Source: Haloarcula salina (lineage in GTDB: Archaea > Halobacteriota > Halobacteria > Halobacteriales > Haloarculaceae). Taken from it: DNA of 64,000 bases. Positions 1-8,779 of the stretch are shown piece after piece. Every line of letters starts with the position of its first letter. Positions within the stretch are counted from its first letter, which is position 1. The position numbers and the translations under genes were made by a program. The notes beneath the pieces were generated by a model. The model searched no databases. It was not told the origin of the DNA and worked only from the letters and a program-made list of their open reading frames with translations. The stretch spans positions 62,001-126,000 of the forward strand of contig NZ_WRXL01000006.1 of the NCBI RefSeq assembly GCF_010119195.1, in the 5' to 3' direction.

Positions 1-1
1 C

Positions 2-244
2 AACCGCATCGGGACCTACCCCATCGTGGCGACGGCCAACGACGTGGGCGTGCCGGCCACCGTCGTTGGGTCGTCGTCGAAGTTCATCGGCGGCGGGTTC
101 ACGTTCACGAACTCGTATCGCTCGGCCTCGGAGGTGATGCTCGAACCGGCGGAGGGGTTCGAGGTCGCGAACCCCGGCTACGACGCGACGCCGACGCGAC
201 TGCTCGACACGGTCGTCACGGAGAACGGCATTCTGGAGTTCTGA
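2..244 (+). CDS. eIF2B-family protein, C-terminal fragment
   Basis: The reading frame is open from the window edge, so only the last 80 residues are seen. It begins NRIGTYPIVATANDVGVPA and ends with NPGYDATPTRLLDTVVTENG. This is the C-terminal Rossmann half of the eIF2B alpha/beta/delta family, where the NKIGT-like loop and the NP-x-YD-x-TP motif shape the nucleotide or sugar-phosphate pocket. Members include regulatory eIF2B subunits and the isomerases of methylthioribose-1-phosphate and ribose-1,5-bisphosphate. The fragment cannot tell these apart. The family call is firm; the substrate is not known. Confidence 0.8.
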   Translation, partial: NRIGTYPIVATANDVGVPATVVGSSSKFIGGGFTFTNSYRSASEVMLEPAEGFEVANPGYDATPTRLLDTVVTENGILEF

Positions 245-1000
245 AGGCGCACCCGGCCACCGAGCGTGACGGTGATAGGAAACTCGGATCACGGGATGGT
301 TAGCGAGACTGTCAGCCGGTTCTCAGCTGTACCAGTGATCGAAGCCACCCAGACCAGCCCTCAGTCACGCTGTCTCGTGGGACAATTATCTGAACGATCG
401 AATAGAGAACACACTGCGATCGGGTGGGAACCGATTTTTCAAATGATAGATATCAGGGTGCGTGAGCCGACGAGAACCCATACCGACCACAAACTGAAGG
501 TATCTCGCTCAGACAAGTGTTCTCCCCATACACCTGGAGGAGTATTGGAGGTGAAAAACGGTACAATGGTATCAAATATCTTAATTTCTCCCCAGTATTG
601 CCCTTCACGCGCCCACGCCGCTCCAAATATCTGTTTCTATGAATAAACCTCCGCCTTGTGGATTCGAACGGGAACAGACGGTCGAGGCTGCTTCGGGACG
701 GGTGACCCCAGTTCCGCGTCGGGTAGCTCATCACTCCGAGAGGATCGGTTCCTGCACCGCCGTGTCCGAGGCTCAGCGACGCATCTCGTCGACGCTCACT
801 CGCATATCAAATGACCACCGGATCACGTCGTCGTCACCGAATCCTCCCGATACGTACTCCTCCAGTGTGCACGATGCGTGGGGGCAGTCGAGGTATCTCT
901 CTCCGGGTCGGGAGCTCGACAGCGGACGCGGTTTCGGTCCAGACGGTGTGAATCGACGGTGTCGCCACTGCGCCGCTGTGGTGCGGTCACGCCGTCGGGT
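245..1000. other. Intergenic region, no supported gene
   Basis: About 750 bases between the eIF2B-family gene and the 3' end of the saccharopine-dehydrogenase-like gene. Several short frames are open, but none has a haloarchaeal codon pattern, an acidic product or a recognisable motif. Bases 400-650 are clearly richer in A and T than the flanks. I see no repeat, tRNA or insertion-sequence end. It may be decayed coding sequence or simple intergenic DNA. Confidence 0.5.
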
Positions 1001-2254
1001 TCAGTCCTGAGTCGGTGCGGTGGCTTCGGTGTCCGGAGTCCGTTCTTCGATGAGGGTGAAGCCGCGCGCCTCCATCTCCTCGAAGTAGCGGTCGGCGTCG
1101 AGACCACTGGTCTCGGTGATGAAGATGCCGTCCTCGTCGACAGCGCCGTCGGCCATCAGCTGCAGCGTCACCGAGAGCGGGACGCCGACGTAGCACCCGT
1201 ACTCGCGCATGAGCGTGATCTCCTTCCCGTCGAAGAACGGGAACGGCTGCTCGAAGTGGAGCACCGTCTCGTCCTCGTGTCCGTCGACCGAGCCCGTGAC
1301 CTCGGCGGACAGGATCGTCTGCGGGGTCCACTCCGTCTCGGGCGACAGTTCTTCGGGCGGTTGCCACTCGGACTCGCGGGCTTGCCCCTCGGCCTTGACC
1401 TGGTTCTGCATCACTTCGACGGGGTCGACCGTCGTCCCGTCGACGTCGACGCCCTCCGTCTCGAACGCGCCCGATGCGTGGAGGGTGCGCTCGTATTCCT
1501 TCCACTCGTCGTGCCACGCGCCGCGCGTGATGATGGTGTCCACGTCCTTCTCCTGTGCGACCGGAGCCTCGGGGAAGGTGATCGGTTCGGGGTGGGAGAT
1601 GACGTAGGTGGACTCCTCGCCGATGGGGTCGGGGAACTCGAAGATCCGCTCCTCGCTGAACGCCGGGAGGTCGTCGACGACCTCGCCGTCGACCCACTTC
1701 GCCCGCTCGTCGACGTTCGGGTCGTGTTCGTAGGTCACGGTATCGGTCAGGCCGGGTGTCGTCTGGGTGAGCAGACGCCACATTCCCCAGTAGAAGTTGA
1801 CGTCTTCGACGTCGTCGAGCGTCTCACAGCCGGCCATCCCGAGGGCGATCGTGCTCACGAGGCCACCGTTGGCGAACCACAGCGAGTTCCCGGCTTCGGC
1901 GAACTCCTCCGAGCGGCTGAGCACGTCGTCGAAGTCGAAGGCGTTCAGGTCGACGCCGGTGAGGTCTCCGACCTGCGCCATCGCGTCGAGGACGTTCTCC
2001 TCGAACTGGTACGGCAGGCCGTTCACCACGTAGTCGGCTCCCTCGAGGACGCCGGCGATGTCGTCAGCGTCAGTCGCGTCGACCGATTCGAACCGGAATC
2101 GGTCGTCGTCGAGCGTTTCGATCAGTCTCCGCGCGTTGTCCTCGTCGGCGTCGGCGACCACGATCTCGTCGAAGTCGCTGGTCTTGTGCAAGTCGTAGAC
2201 GCAGCCCGAAGTCATAGCTCCGGAGCCACCGAGGACGACGGTCTTATCAGTCAT
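1001..2254 (-). CDS. Saccharopine-dehydrogenase-like NAD(P)-binding protein
   Basis: A 417-residue protein starting MTDKTVVLGGSGAMTSGCVYDL, a Rossmann fold whose G-G-S-G-A loop binds NAD(P). A second part (about 130-400) resembles the substrate domain of the saccharopine dehydrogenase / homospermidine synthase superfamily. In archaea these proteins are often annotated only as saccharopine dehydrogenase NADP-binding domain proteins, and true lysine metabolism is rarely shown. The ATG is preceded on the minus strand by CTTAATAT about 30 nt upstream, which suits a leaderless transcript. It stands alone, divergent from uspA. The substrate is unknown. Confidence 0.8.
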   Translation of the reverse strand: MTDKTVVLGGSGAMTSGCVYDLHKTSDFDEIVVADADEDNARRLIETLDDDRFRFESVDATDADDIAGVLEGADYVVNGLPYQFEENVLDAMAQVGDLTGVDLNAFDFDDVLSRSEEFAEAGNSLWFANGGLVSTIALGMAGCETLDDVEDVNFYWGMWRLLTQTTPGLTDTVTYEHDPNVDERAKWVDGEVVDDLPAFSEERIFEFPDPIGEESTYVISHPEPITFPEAPVAQEKDVDTIITRGAWHDEWKEYERTLHASGAFETEGVDVDGTTVDPVEVMQNQVKAEGQARESEWQPPEELSPETEWTPQTILSAEVTGSVDGHEDETVLHFEQPFPFFDGKEITLMREYGCYVGVPLSVTLQLMADGAVDEDGIFITETSGLDADRYFEEMEARGFTLIEERTPDTEATAPTQD

Positions 2255-2368
2255 ACGTCGTTCATATTTCTTCAGCGGAGGATATTAAGTCTGGGGTGTT
2301 TCGTCCGCGACCACGCGTGGTGACTCGCCGTCGAAGCGATTTAGTGTGGGTCCGACGTGGTCGTCCGT

Positions 2369-2797
2369 ATGGTACTCGTCGCAGCGATAGACGATTCAGA
2401 CCAGACCGAGGCAGTGCTCAGCGAAGCGAACAGACTCGCCGACGACCTCGATACGTCGGTCCACGCGGTGCACGTCGTCTCCCGCGCCGACCTCTCGTCG
2501 ATCGCGGAGACGGCCGTCGAGGGGCAAGAACTGGTCGAGAACGCGGAGGTACAGGACATCGGTCGAGACATCGTCGCCGAGCGAACCGACGCTGCGACGG
2601 CCGAGTCGATACAGACCACGGTTCGAGTCGGTGACCCGGCCACCCAGGTAGTGGAGTACGCGTCGTCGGTCGACGCCCGGTACGTCGTGGTCGGCGGTCG
2701 CAACCGATCCCCGACGGGCAAGGCGCTCTTCGGGAGCGTCACCCAGCAGGTACTGTTCGAATCACCGGTCCCCGTTCTCAGCGTCGCGGTCGAATAG
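2369..2797 (+). CDS. Universal stress protein (UspA family)
   Basis: A 142-residue single-domain UspA protein beginning MVLVAAIDDSDQTEAVL, with the early Asp typical of the fold. The C-terminal G-x2-G-x9-G(S/T) nucleotide loop is visible as GGRNRSPTGKALFGSVTQQV, followed by the usual PVPVLSV strand. The complete loop suggests an ATP-binding subtype. A GTG 12 bases upstream is in frame, but the ATG starts directly at the first beta strand and is preferred. It lies divergent from the saccharopine-dehydrogenase-like gene and ends 18 bases before the convergent BCCT gene. Confidence 0.9.
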   Translation: MVLVAAIDDSDQTEAVLSEANRLADDLDTSVHAVHVVSRADLSSIAETAVEGQELVENAEVQDIGRDIVAERTDAATAESIQTTVRVGDPATQVVEYASSVDARYVVVGGRNRSPTGKALFGSVTQQVLFESPVPVLSVAVE

Positions 2798-2815
2798 CGG
2801 ACTCCCCCGGACCGT

Positions 2816-4447
2816 CTAGTCGTCGTCCGGCGCGACAGAACGTCGGTCGGCCACGAACCCGGCGACGGTCTGGGTGTCGTCGTTGTCCGTGTCCTCGTAT
2901 CGCTCGGTGAGGAGCACGGGGCGTGCCTGCTCCAGTTCGAGCACGAGTCCGACGATACAGAGCGCGATGACGAAGGCGATGGGCAGCCCCAGCAGCACGA
3001 CGAAGTCTTTCAGCGCCGCGAGACCGCCCGATATCAGGAGCAGCGACGTGAGGAGGCCGACCATGACGCCCCAGGAGACGCGGTTGACGGTCGAGGGGTT
3101 CTCGTCGCCCCCGGTGGTGAACATCGCCAGGCTCAGCGTCGTCGAGTCGACGGTCGTGATGAGGAACGTCAGTACGAGGAGGAGGTACGCGGCCGCGAAC
3201 AGTTCGCCGAGGGGGATGATCGATTCGAACAGGGGGAACCCCACGACGGAGATTCCCTGATTCGACGCGATGGAGAGCAGGTCGATGCGCCCCGTCGTCT
3301 GCGCCCACAGCGACGACCCGCCCATCACGACGAACCACGGGAACGAGGCCGCCGAGGTGCCGACGAGGCCGGCGAAGACGAGCTGCCGGACGGTGCGCCC
3401 GCGACAGATGCGGGCGATGAAGATCCCGATCATCGGCGCGAACGAGAACCACCACGCCCAGTAGAACACCGTCCAACCGCCGACCCACGCCATGTCGTTT
3501 GCGGCGTTCGTGTACAGGCTCATCACGACGAAGTCGCCGATGTAGCCCCCGAGCGCTTCCGTCCCGGCGGTGAGCAGGTACGTCGTCGGCCCGAAAACGA
3601 ACACGACGACGAGCAGGAAGGCGAACAGGTACATGTTGAAGTTCGAGATACGGCGGATGCCGCGCTTGACACCGAGAGCCGCCGAGATGGTGAACCCGAC
3701 CGTGAGACCGACCGTGACCAACAGCGTTCCGAGGTTGCCGACTTCGACGCCGTAGTTGTACGCGAGTCCGGAGAGGAACTGCGTCACGACGAAGCCGAGC
3801 GAGACGGCGACGCCGCCGACGGAGATGACCACCATGAGGATGTCGAGCGGCCGTACCCACTTGCTGTCCAGATTCTGGACGCCGATGAACGGTGCGAACA
3901 CCGTCGACGGCCGGATCGGAGCGTCCTTGCGGTGGACGTAGTACGAGATCGTGATCCCGACGACGAGATACGCAGACCACGGCGAGAGACCCCAGTGGAG
4001 GAACGTGTACTGGATCGCGTGCGGCACGGCGGCCGCGGTCTCGGCCTCCGAACCGAACAGCGGCATCCCGGAGCCGTAGTGATACAGCGCCTCGGCGGGA
4101 CCGTAGAAGACGAGGCCGGTCGACAGCCCCGCGGAGAACAGCATCGCCAGGACCGACCCGTACGAGAACTCGGGCGTGTCGCCCGGTTTCCCGAACTTGA
4201 TGCTCCCCCAGGGGCCGACGAGGAGCCACACGCAAAAGGCGACTGCGAGGAACATCGCCCACAGGTAGACCCACCCGAGTTCGCGCCAGAGTAGTTCGTT
4301 CCACCGCGTCAGAAGTTCGCTACTGGCTGCGGGCCGGGTCGCGATGAGGGAGATCGCGAGGATGGTGAGGAGCGCGCCGCCGGCGTACACCCACGGGTCG
4401 ATCTCGTCGACGAACGCCGTAACCAGCCCGTCGGCGTCACCGCTCAT
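2816..4447 (-). CDS. BCCT-family betaine/choline/carnitine transporter
   Basis: A 543-residue membrane protein with about 12 hydrophobic segments. The BCCT signature is present as a tryptophan-rich stretch (WTVFYWAWWFSFAPMIG, then FIARICRGRTVRQ) in the middle of the protein. The glycine-rich TM3 segment reads FSAGLSTGLVFYGP, a variant of the GMGIG motif of sodium-coupled BetP, so coupling cannot be read from it. The family imports betaine, choline or carnitine for osmoprotection or catabolism. An osmoprotectant ABC transporter lies 4 kb away. The nearest strong TATA-like box (minus-strand TTTTTATATG, 4627-4636) is about 180 nt upstream of the ATG, implying a long leader. Confidence 0.93.
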   Translation of the reverse strand: MSGDADGLVTAFVDEIDPWVYAGGALLTILAISLIATRPAASSELLTRWNELLWRELGWVYLWAMFLAVAFCVWLLVGPWGSIKFGKPGDTPEFSYGSVLAMLFSAGLSTGLVFYGPAEALYHYGSGMPLFGSEAETAAAVPHAIQYTFLHWGLSPWSAYLVVGITISYYVHRKDAPIRPSTVFAPFIGVQNLDSKWVRPLDILMVVISVGGVAVSLGFVVTQFLSGLAYNYGVEVGNLGTLLVTVGLTVGFTISAALGVKRGIRRISNFNMYLFAFLLVVVFVFGPTTYLLTAGTEALGGYIGDFVVMSLYTNAANDMAWVGGWTVFYWAWWFSFAPMIGIFIARICRGRTVRQLVFAGLVGTSAASFPWFVVMGGSSLWAQTTGRIDLLSIASNQGISVVGFPLFESIIPLGELFAAAYLLLVLTFLITTVDSTTLSLAMFTTGGDENPSTVNRVSWGVMVGLLTSLLLISGGLAALKDFVVLLGLPIAFVIALCIVGLVLELEQARPVLLTERYEDTDNDDTQTVAGFVADRRSVAPDDD

Positions 4448-4791
4448 CGCACCACCTCGTGTTCACGGCACCCGATCGCGGACGCCTTCGACCCTGAGCG
4501 CGCCTGTCACTCCGAGTTGCTCGGCGACCGTCTCCAGCGAGCGACGGCCGCGCTCGCCCGCGGAGCGGTGTCTGGTGACGGTTGACCTCTGAAGGCATGT
4601 TCTGCACGAACGTACACATTCTATCACATATAAAAATTTGCTTTGCGACCCGGCCCGCGGCGCGATGCCCGATCGGTGCGACTAGTTTTAACACCGTGAC
4701 CCGACATGGTGACGTATGGACCGGCGCGCACAGTTTCGACAGCACCGCCGCCTGAATACGCCAGCCGACGCCGAATCTGCGGGGTCGAACC
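4448..4791. promoter_or_regulatory. Divergent promoter region between BCCT gene and EamA-like gene
   Basis: A 344-base region. A minus-strand TATA-like box lies at 4627-4636 and a plus-strand TTTTAACA at about 4686-4693, both followed by unusually long leaders for this window. The BCCT-proximal 130 bases carry open frames in more than one phase, and one reads like haloarchaeal coding sequence (residues LETVAEQLGVTGALRVEGV before a stop at 4463). That frame has no convincing start. It could be a leader peptide or a gene remnant. Confidence 0.4.
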
Positions 4792-5208
4792 GTGGTCACT
4801 AATCAGTCGCTGCTCTTTGCGGTCGCCGCGATGTTCCTCTACGCCGGCTGGGCGCTCCTGGCGAAGTTCGCGACCCAGCGGATTCCGGTCGGTCACGCCG
4901 TCGCCGTGACCTACGTGGCGGGACTCGTCGCAGTCGGTGGCTATCTGCTCGTTACGGACGCGAACCTCGTGCGCTCGGTGAGCGGCCTGGGGTACGCCCT
5001 CGCGAGCGGGCTGTTCCTCGGACTGGGAACGCTCGCGTACTACTCGGCGCTGGACACCGGCTCGGCGGCGATCGCCACCAGTATCAGCGGCATGTACCTC
5101 CTCGTGACGACCGTCCTCGCGATTCTCTTCCTCGACGAGTCCCTCGGCTCGATGGAGATGGCCGGCCTCGGCCTCGCAGTCGTCGCCGTCGTCCTGCTCT
5201 CGCAGTGA
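4792..5208 (+). CDS. EamA-like (DMT superfamily) half-size transporter
   Basis: A 138-residue very hydrophobic protein with four to five membrane segments. It shows EamA-type features: an N-terminal LYAGWALLAKFATQRIP helix, a central LGTLAYYSAL segment and a final LAILFLDESLGSMEMAGLGL motif. It corresponds to a single EamA repeat, so it probably works as a dimer like the small multidrug-resistance relatives. The GTG start is the only one that keeps the first helix intact. The substrate cannot be predicted. It is followed 45 bases later by a co-directional conserved gene. Confidence 0.8.
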   Translation: MVTNQSLLFAVAAMFLYAGWALLAKFATQRIPVGHAVAVTYVAGLVAVGGYLLVTDANLVRSVSGLGYALASGLFLGLGTLAYYSALDTGSAAIATSISGMYLLVTTVLAILFLDESLGSMEMAGLGLAVVAVVLLSQ

Positions 5209-5253
5209 GCCGGCGGGCGAACTTTCATTGTGGTGGCCGCGCGACTTTCTGGC

Positions 5254-5598
5254 ATGGGAGACGAGTCCGTGACCGACGACCCAGACGACGCACCGCCGTG
5301 GTGGGACGAGAACGTCGACATCCGCGAGGAACTGGATCTGCCGGGCTACGACGCCCCGAAGTTCCAAGACGGTACCTACGTGCACACCGTGGTCGAGCGC
5401 CTCGAATCGCGGCTCGACTGTCAGATCCAGTTCATCGACCCGTCGCCGAAGAAGGCCAGTCGGTGGGAGATCCGCGTCGACGGCGACCCGGTCGAGACGG
5501 TGCATCGGACGCGTGACGTGGACGCCAATACCGTGTTCGGAATCACCGAAGCGGAGTTCGAGCGCGTCGTCGAGTCGAACGTGACGACCGACGACTGA
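5254..5598 (+). CDS. Conserved haloarchaeal hypothetical protein
   Basis: A 114-residue acidic soluble protein (MGDESVTDDPDDAPPWWDENVDI...). It has a predicted alpha/beta core with strand-like TYVHTVVERLESRLDCQIQFI and WEIRVDGDPVETVHRTRD. There is no signal peptide, membrane segment or metal motif. An upstream GTG at 5230 is in frame, but the ATG at 5254 gives the more natural N terminus. I do not recognise a characterised family. It follows the EamA-like gene and precedes a tiny zinc-ribbon gene. Confidence 0.7.
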   Translation: MGDESVTDDPDDAPPWWDENVDIREELDLPGYDAPKFQDGTYVHTVVERLESRLDCQIQFIDPSPKKASRWEIRVDGDPVETVHRTRDVDANTVFGITEAEFERVVESNVTTDD

Positions 5599-5652
5599 GT
5601 GCGACCGGCTCTCCTCGGCAGTTTTATCTGACCGCGAAGTGGAACGTCTCGT

Positions 5653-5754
5653 ATGTACGAGCACGCGTGTAGCGAGTGCAATCGAGCGTTCGAGCCGTCA
5701 CGACGAGGCGAGTGCCCGAACTGTGGGCACGTTCCGCAGTACGGAGCGGATTGA
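5653..5754 (+). CDS. Tiny single zinc-ribbon protein (33 aa)
   Basis: A 33-residue frame starting MYEHACSECNRAFEPSRRGE and ending CPNCGHVPQYGAD. The two CxxC knuckles (CSEC and CPNC) are 14 residues apart, a classic zinc-ribbon (rubredoxin knuckle) layout. Many such micro-proteins exist in haloarchaea and several influence stress responses or cell shape, but none is identified here. It is preceded by TTTTATCTG about 30 bases upstream. It is short enough to be missed by gene callers, but two perfect knuckles in a 33-codon frame are unlikely by chance. Confidence 0.7.
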   Translation: MYEHACSECNRAFEPSRRGECPNCGHVPQYGAD

Positions 5755-5833
5755 CGACGTGCGATCGAGCCGAGCACAGCCGGACGGCGAGAGAACGAGC
5801 GATCGGATGCGGATCGAGTGAGCAAGCAAATCG

Positions 5834-6997
5834 ATGTTCGAAACCTTTCGTAATCACAGCGGCAAGCAACTGAACGTCCACGCGCTGGGTATCGTAGTGT
5901 CACTCTCCGGAGTCCTCGTCGTCGCGCCGATGCTCCCGGAGATAATCGACTACTTCGAGATCACGTCGGCCGAGGCCGGCGTCTCGATCTCGTTCATGTG
6001 GGCGTGTAACGCCCTCGCGCAGTATCCCGGCGGTCGCTACTCCGACCGTCTCTCGTCCGGGATCGTCCTGGTCGTGAGCCAGAGCGTGATGATCGCGGGA
6101 TTCCTCCTGCTCGCGACCGCGGTGACGTTCCCGATGTTCGTCGGCGGTCTCGGCCTCATCGGGGCGGGGTACGGCATGTTCGAGACGGCCGGGTTCGTCC
6201 TCCTCGGGACGCACTTCACCGAGAAGCGCGGGCGGGCGTTCGGCGTTCGCGACGCGGCGGTCAACCTCGGGAGCGCCCTGTCGGCGCTGCTGGCGGTCGC
6301 CGTCGTCGGAACGACGCAGTGGCGAGACGCGTTCCTTCCGGTCCTCGTCTTGCTCGGGTTCGTCACGGTCGGGAGCCACCGACTGAACCGCCGGTCGTAC
6401 TCCGTTTCACGCGTCCGCCTCGACCTCGTCACGGTCGGGCGTCGGCTGTTCCGCTCCCGACAGACGTACGTGGTGTTGCTCGTCATGTCCGTCTCGATGT
6501 TCGTCTGGCAGGGGAGCGCGAGTTTCCTCCCCACGTACCTCCAGGCGTCGAAGTCGCTGACGTCGTTCGAAGCGACAGTCGCGTTCTCGTTCATCTTCGT
6601 CGTCGGGATGGTCGTCACGCCGCTGGCCGGAGCCGTCAGCGAGTTCTGGACGCCGATCAGGACCGGGATCGTCGCCACCGGATTCGGGATCGTCGGGCTG
6701 GCGCTACTGGTGGTCACGGACTCGTTCGTGGGCCTCGCCGCCGCGCTCTTCGCCTACGCCGTCGGCCTGACGGCCATCTGGCCCGTCATGTACGTCTACC
6801 TGTCCGAGGTGCTCTCCGACGAGACGCTGGGCGGTGACCTCGGTGCGCTGCGGACGGTGTACTTCGCGGTGGGCAGTCTCGGGCCGGCGTACGTCGGTAC
6901 GATGGCGGCTCGCTTCGACTACTCGACGGCGTTCACGAGCCTGTTCGTCTGCTTCGGCCTCACCGTCGGCGCGCTCGTCTGGCTCGCACGGCGGTAG
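5834..6997 (+). CDS. MFS transporter
   Basis: A 387-residue protein with about 12 membrane segments in two halves. The loop between TM2 and TM3 reads ALAQYPGGRYSDRLSSG, the Major Facilitator motif A (G-x-x-x-D-R). A matching region in the second half follows a cytoplasmic linker at about 190-215 (RLNRRSYSVSRVR...). The length suits a drug- or metabolite-efflux MFS protein, and no substrate is implied by context. It lies 134 bases before a convergent aldo/keto reductase gene, with no gene in between. Confidence 0.9.
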   Translation: MFETFRNHSGKQLNVHALGIVVSLSGVLVVAPMLPEIIDYFEITSAEAGVSISFMWACNALAQYPGGRYSDRLSSGIVLVVSQSVMIAGFLLLATAVTFPMFVGGLGLIGAGYGMFETAGFVLLGTHFTEKRGRAFGVRDAAVNLGSALSALLAVAVVGTTQWRDAFLPVLVLLGFVTVGSHRLNRRSYSVSRVRLDLVTVGRRLFRSRQTYVVLLVMSVSMFVWQGSASFLPTYLQASKSLTSFEATVAFSFIFVVGMVVTPLAGAVSEFWTPIRTGIVATGFGIVGLALLVVTDSFVGLAAALFAYAVGLTAIWPVMYVYLSEVLSDETLGGDLGALRTVYFAVGSLGPAYVGTMAARFDYSTAFTSLFVCFGLTVGALVWLARR

Positions 6998-7131
6998 AAA
7001 AGCGGCGGGCCGACCGACATCGGGGAACATCGAACGCGGCCCACTGTGTCTCCGTCTCGACGCGTCGTCCCCGTCACGGCTACGCGACACTCGCCGGCGG
7101 CTACCGGGACACTACCTGTCGCCGTGTTTCG

Positions 7132-7986
7132 CTACGCACGGTCCCACGGCATCGGCTCGTCGTTAATCATCAGGCTCGATTCGCGGGTGACGGTCCGTTC
7201 CTCCCGGTCGATGGTGTCGATTCGAGCGACGTCCTCCGCCGTGAGTTCCAGGTCCCGCGCGGCCCAGTTCTCCGCGACGTGGTCGCCGGTGGCCTTCGGG
7301 ACCACGGCGACCCGATCCTTGCTCAGCAACCACGCCAGCGTCACCTGTCCCGGTGTGGCGTCGTGCTCCTCGGCGACCTCGACGATCGGGTCGATTTCGG
7401 TGATCTTCCCGCCGACGAGCGGCCGGTACGCGACCAGCCAGTAGTCGTGTTCCTGTGCGTGTTCCAGCAGGCGCTCTTGCTGGAGCAGCGGGTGCATCTC
7501 GACCTGGTGGGCGAACGGGGCCGCGCCGAGGTGGTCCATCGCCTCGTCCAGCAGTTCGACAGTGTAGTTGCTCAGGCCGATCTGATCGACGTAGCCACGC
7601 TCGCGGAGTTCCGCGAACGCGGCCAGCGTCTCCTCGGCGTCGTAGGCCTTCAGCGGGAAGTGGACGTACAGGAGGTCGATGGTTTCGAGCCCGAGTTCGT
7701 CGAGGCTCTCTTTGGTCGTCTCGATGACGCGGTCGTGTTCGAGGTCTCGCGGCCGCACCTTCGTCGCGACGCAGATGTCTTCGCGCGGGACGTCCGAGCG
7801 GTCGATCGCCTCGCCGACGTACTCCTCCGTTTCGTACTGCTGTGCGGTGTCGACGTGGCGATAGCCCTGCTCCAGCGCCGACAGGACGCTGTCGATACAT
7901 CGCTCTCGCTGGTCGGGGTACCACGTACCGATACCCATGCGGAAGTCGTTGTCAGTTCGCACGTTTCGACGTAGCCGCCCACCCAT
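7132..7986 (-). CDS. Aldo/keto reductase (2,5-diketogluconate reductase-like)
   Basis: A (beta/alpha)8 NADPH-dependent oxidoreductase with the catalytic tetrad visible: Asp and Tyr in HVDTAQQY, Lys in VATKVRP and His in LLYVHFPL. The C-terminal VAVVPKATGDHVAEN segment is the cofactor-binding end. It is close in layout to small monomeric reductases of sugars and aldehydes. The ATG at 7986 gives 284 residues. A TATA-like element overlaps that codon, so initiation at the in-frame ATG at 7938 (MGIGTWYPD) is possible. It stands alone between an MFS gene and the osmoprotectant transporter. Confidence 0.9.
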   Translation of the reverse strand: MGGRLRRNVRTDNDFRMGIGTWYPDQRERCIDSVLSALEQGYRHVDTAQQYETEEYVGEAIDRSDVPREDICVATKVRPRDLEHDRVIETTKESLDELGLETIDLLYVHFPLKAYDAEETLAAFAELRERGYVDQIGLSNYTVELLDEAMDHLGAAPFAHQVEMHPLLQQERLLEHAQEHDYWLVAYRPLVGGKITEIDPIVEVAEEHDATPGQVTLAWLLSKDRVAVVPKATGDHVAENWAARDLELTAEDVARIDTIDREERTVTRESSLMINDEPMPWDRA

Positions 7987-8104
7987 AATAACGATTCACA
8001 CTTCGGAAAGAGAGCGCCGCTTCGAGACCCGCGTTTGTGGACTGTGTGCGTGTCGAGTCAGCCCAGAACGACCGCGCTCGTCACGAGACCGTATCGACGC
8101 GAAT

Positions 8105-8779
8105 TCACGCGTCCGCGGCCGCTCCGCCGCCACCGCTCGTCGTCTGCGTGTCCAGGCTCCGTTCGACGAATCCGAGAACGGTGTCGAGCGAGATGGCCAG
8201 CAGCGCGCCGGGGATCGCGCCCGCGAGAATCTGGGGGTTGTTGAACAGCTGGATGCCGGTGACGACCCAGTCGCCGAGCCCGCCCGCACCGATGAAGATC
8301 GCGAGATACGCCGTCCCGACGTTCATCACGGTGCTGGTCCTGATGCCGGCGAAGATGACCGGAACGGCCAGCGGGAGCTGGATCTTCCGGAGGATCTCCC
8401 AGTCGGTCATGCCCATGCCCTCGGCCGACCGGATCGTGCTCTCGGGCACCTCCTCGATGCCGGCGATAGTGTTGGTGATGATGGGCAACAGGGCGTACAC
8501 CCACATCGCGAGCACCGCGGAGTTGAACCCGATGCCGACGAACGGGAACACCAGCGCGATGACCGCGAGCGGCGGAATCGTCTGCGAGACGTTGCCGCCC
8601 GAGAGGACCCAGGTCTTGACTCGCTCGTTCCGCGTCGCGAGGATGCCGGCGGTCACGGCGACGACCGTGGCGGCCACTTGCGCCACGAGGACCAGCACGA
8701 TGTGTTCTCGCAACAGCGCCAGGAACGTGTCGAAGTTGCTCGTCAGGTAGGTGAACGCCTCGAACAGCAGATTACTCAT
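8105..8779 (-). CDS. Osmoprotectant ABC transporter permease (OpuCB/OpuBB type), second permease
   Basis: A 224-residue permease with about five membrane segments. It has the cytoplasmic EAA loop (SAEGMGMTDWEILRKIQLPLAVP) that docks on the ATPase, and a Gly-rich segment IFIGAGGLGDWVV typical of the glycine betaine/choline group. The tail (QTTSGGGGAAADA) is disordered. Its ATG overlaps the stop of the ATPase gene by eight bases, so it is the last gene of the four-gene operon. OpuC-type systems use two different permeases, matching the second copy at 9803. Confidence 0.92.
   Translation of the reverse strand: MSNLLFEAFTYLTSNFDTFLALLREHIVLVLVAQVAATVVAVTAGILATRNERVKTWVLSGGNVSQTIPPLAVIALVFPFVGIGFNSAVLAMWVYALLPIITNTIAGIEEVPESTIRSAEGMGMTDWEILRKIQLPLAVPVIFAGIRTSTVMNVGTAYLAIFIGAGGLGDWVVTGIQLFNNPQILAGAIPGALLAISLDTVLGFVERSLDTQTTSGGGGAAADA

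Noticed and set aside
660-690. GGATTCGAACGGG string resembling a tRNA T loop
   Set aside because: The surrounding bases do not form a T stem or acceptor stem on either strand.
266-1010. Two overlapping frames of about 125 codons in the first intergenic region
   Set aside because: Codon use and composition are unlike real genes here, no motif is visible, and products are basic and low in acidic residues.
2283-2299. CCCCAGACTTAATATCC upstream of the saccharopine-dehydrogenase-like gene as a third copy of the CCCCAGAATATTCC motif
   Set aside because: The match is broken by an insertion and lacks the GAATATTC palindrome; it may just be BRE plus TATA.
878-2323. 481-codon plus-strand frame over the saccharopine-dehydrogenase-like gene
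   Set aside because: It is the antisense shadow of the Rossmann protein and carries no recognisable motif.
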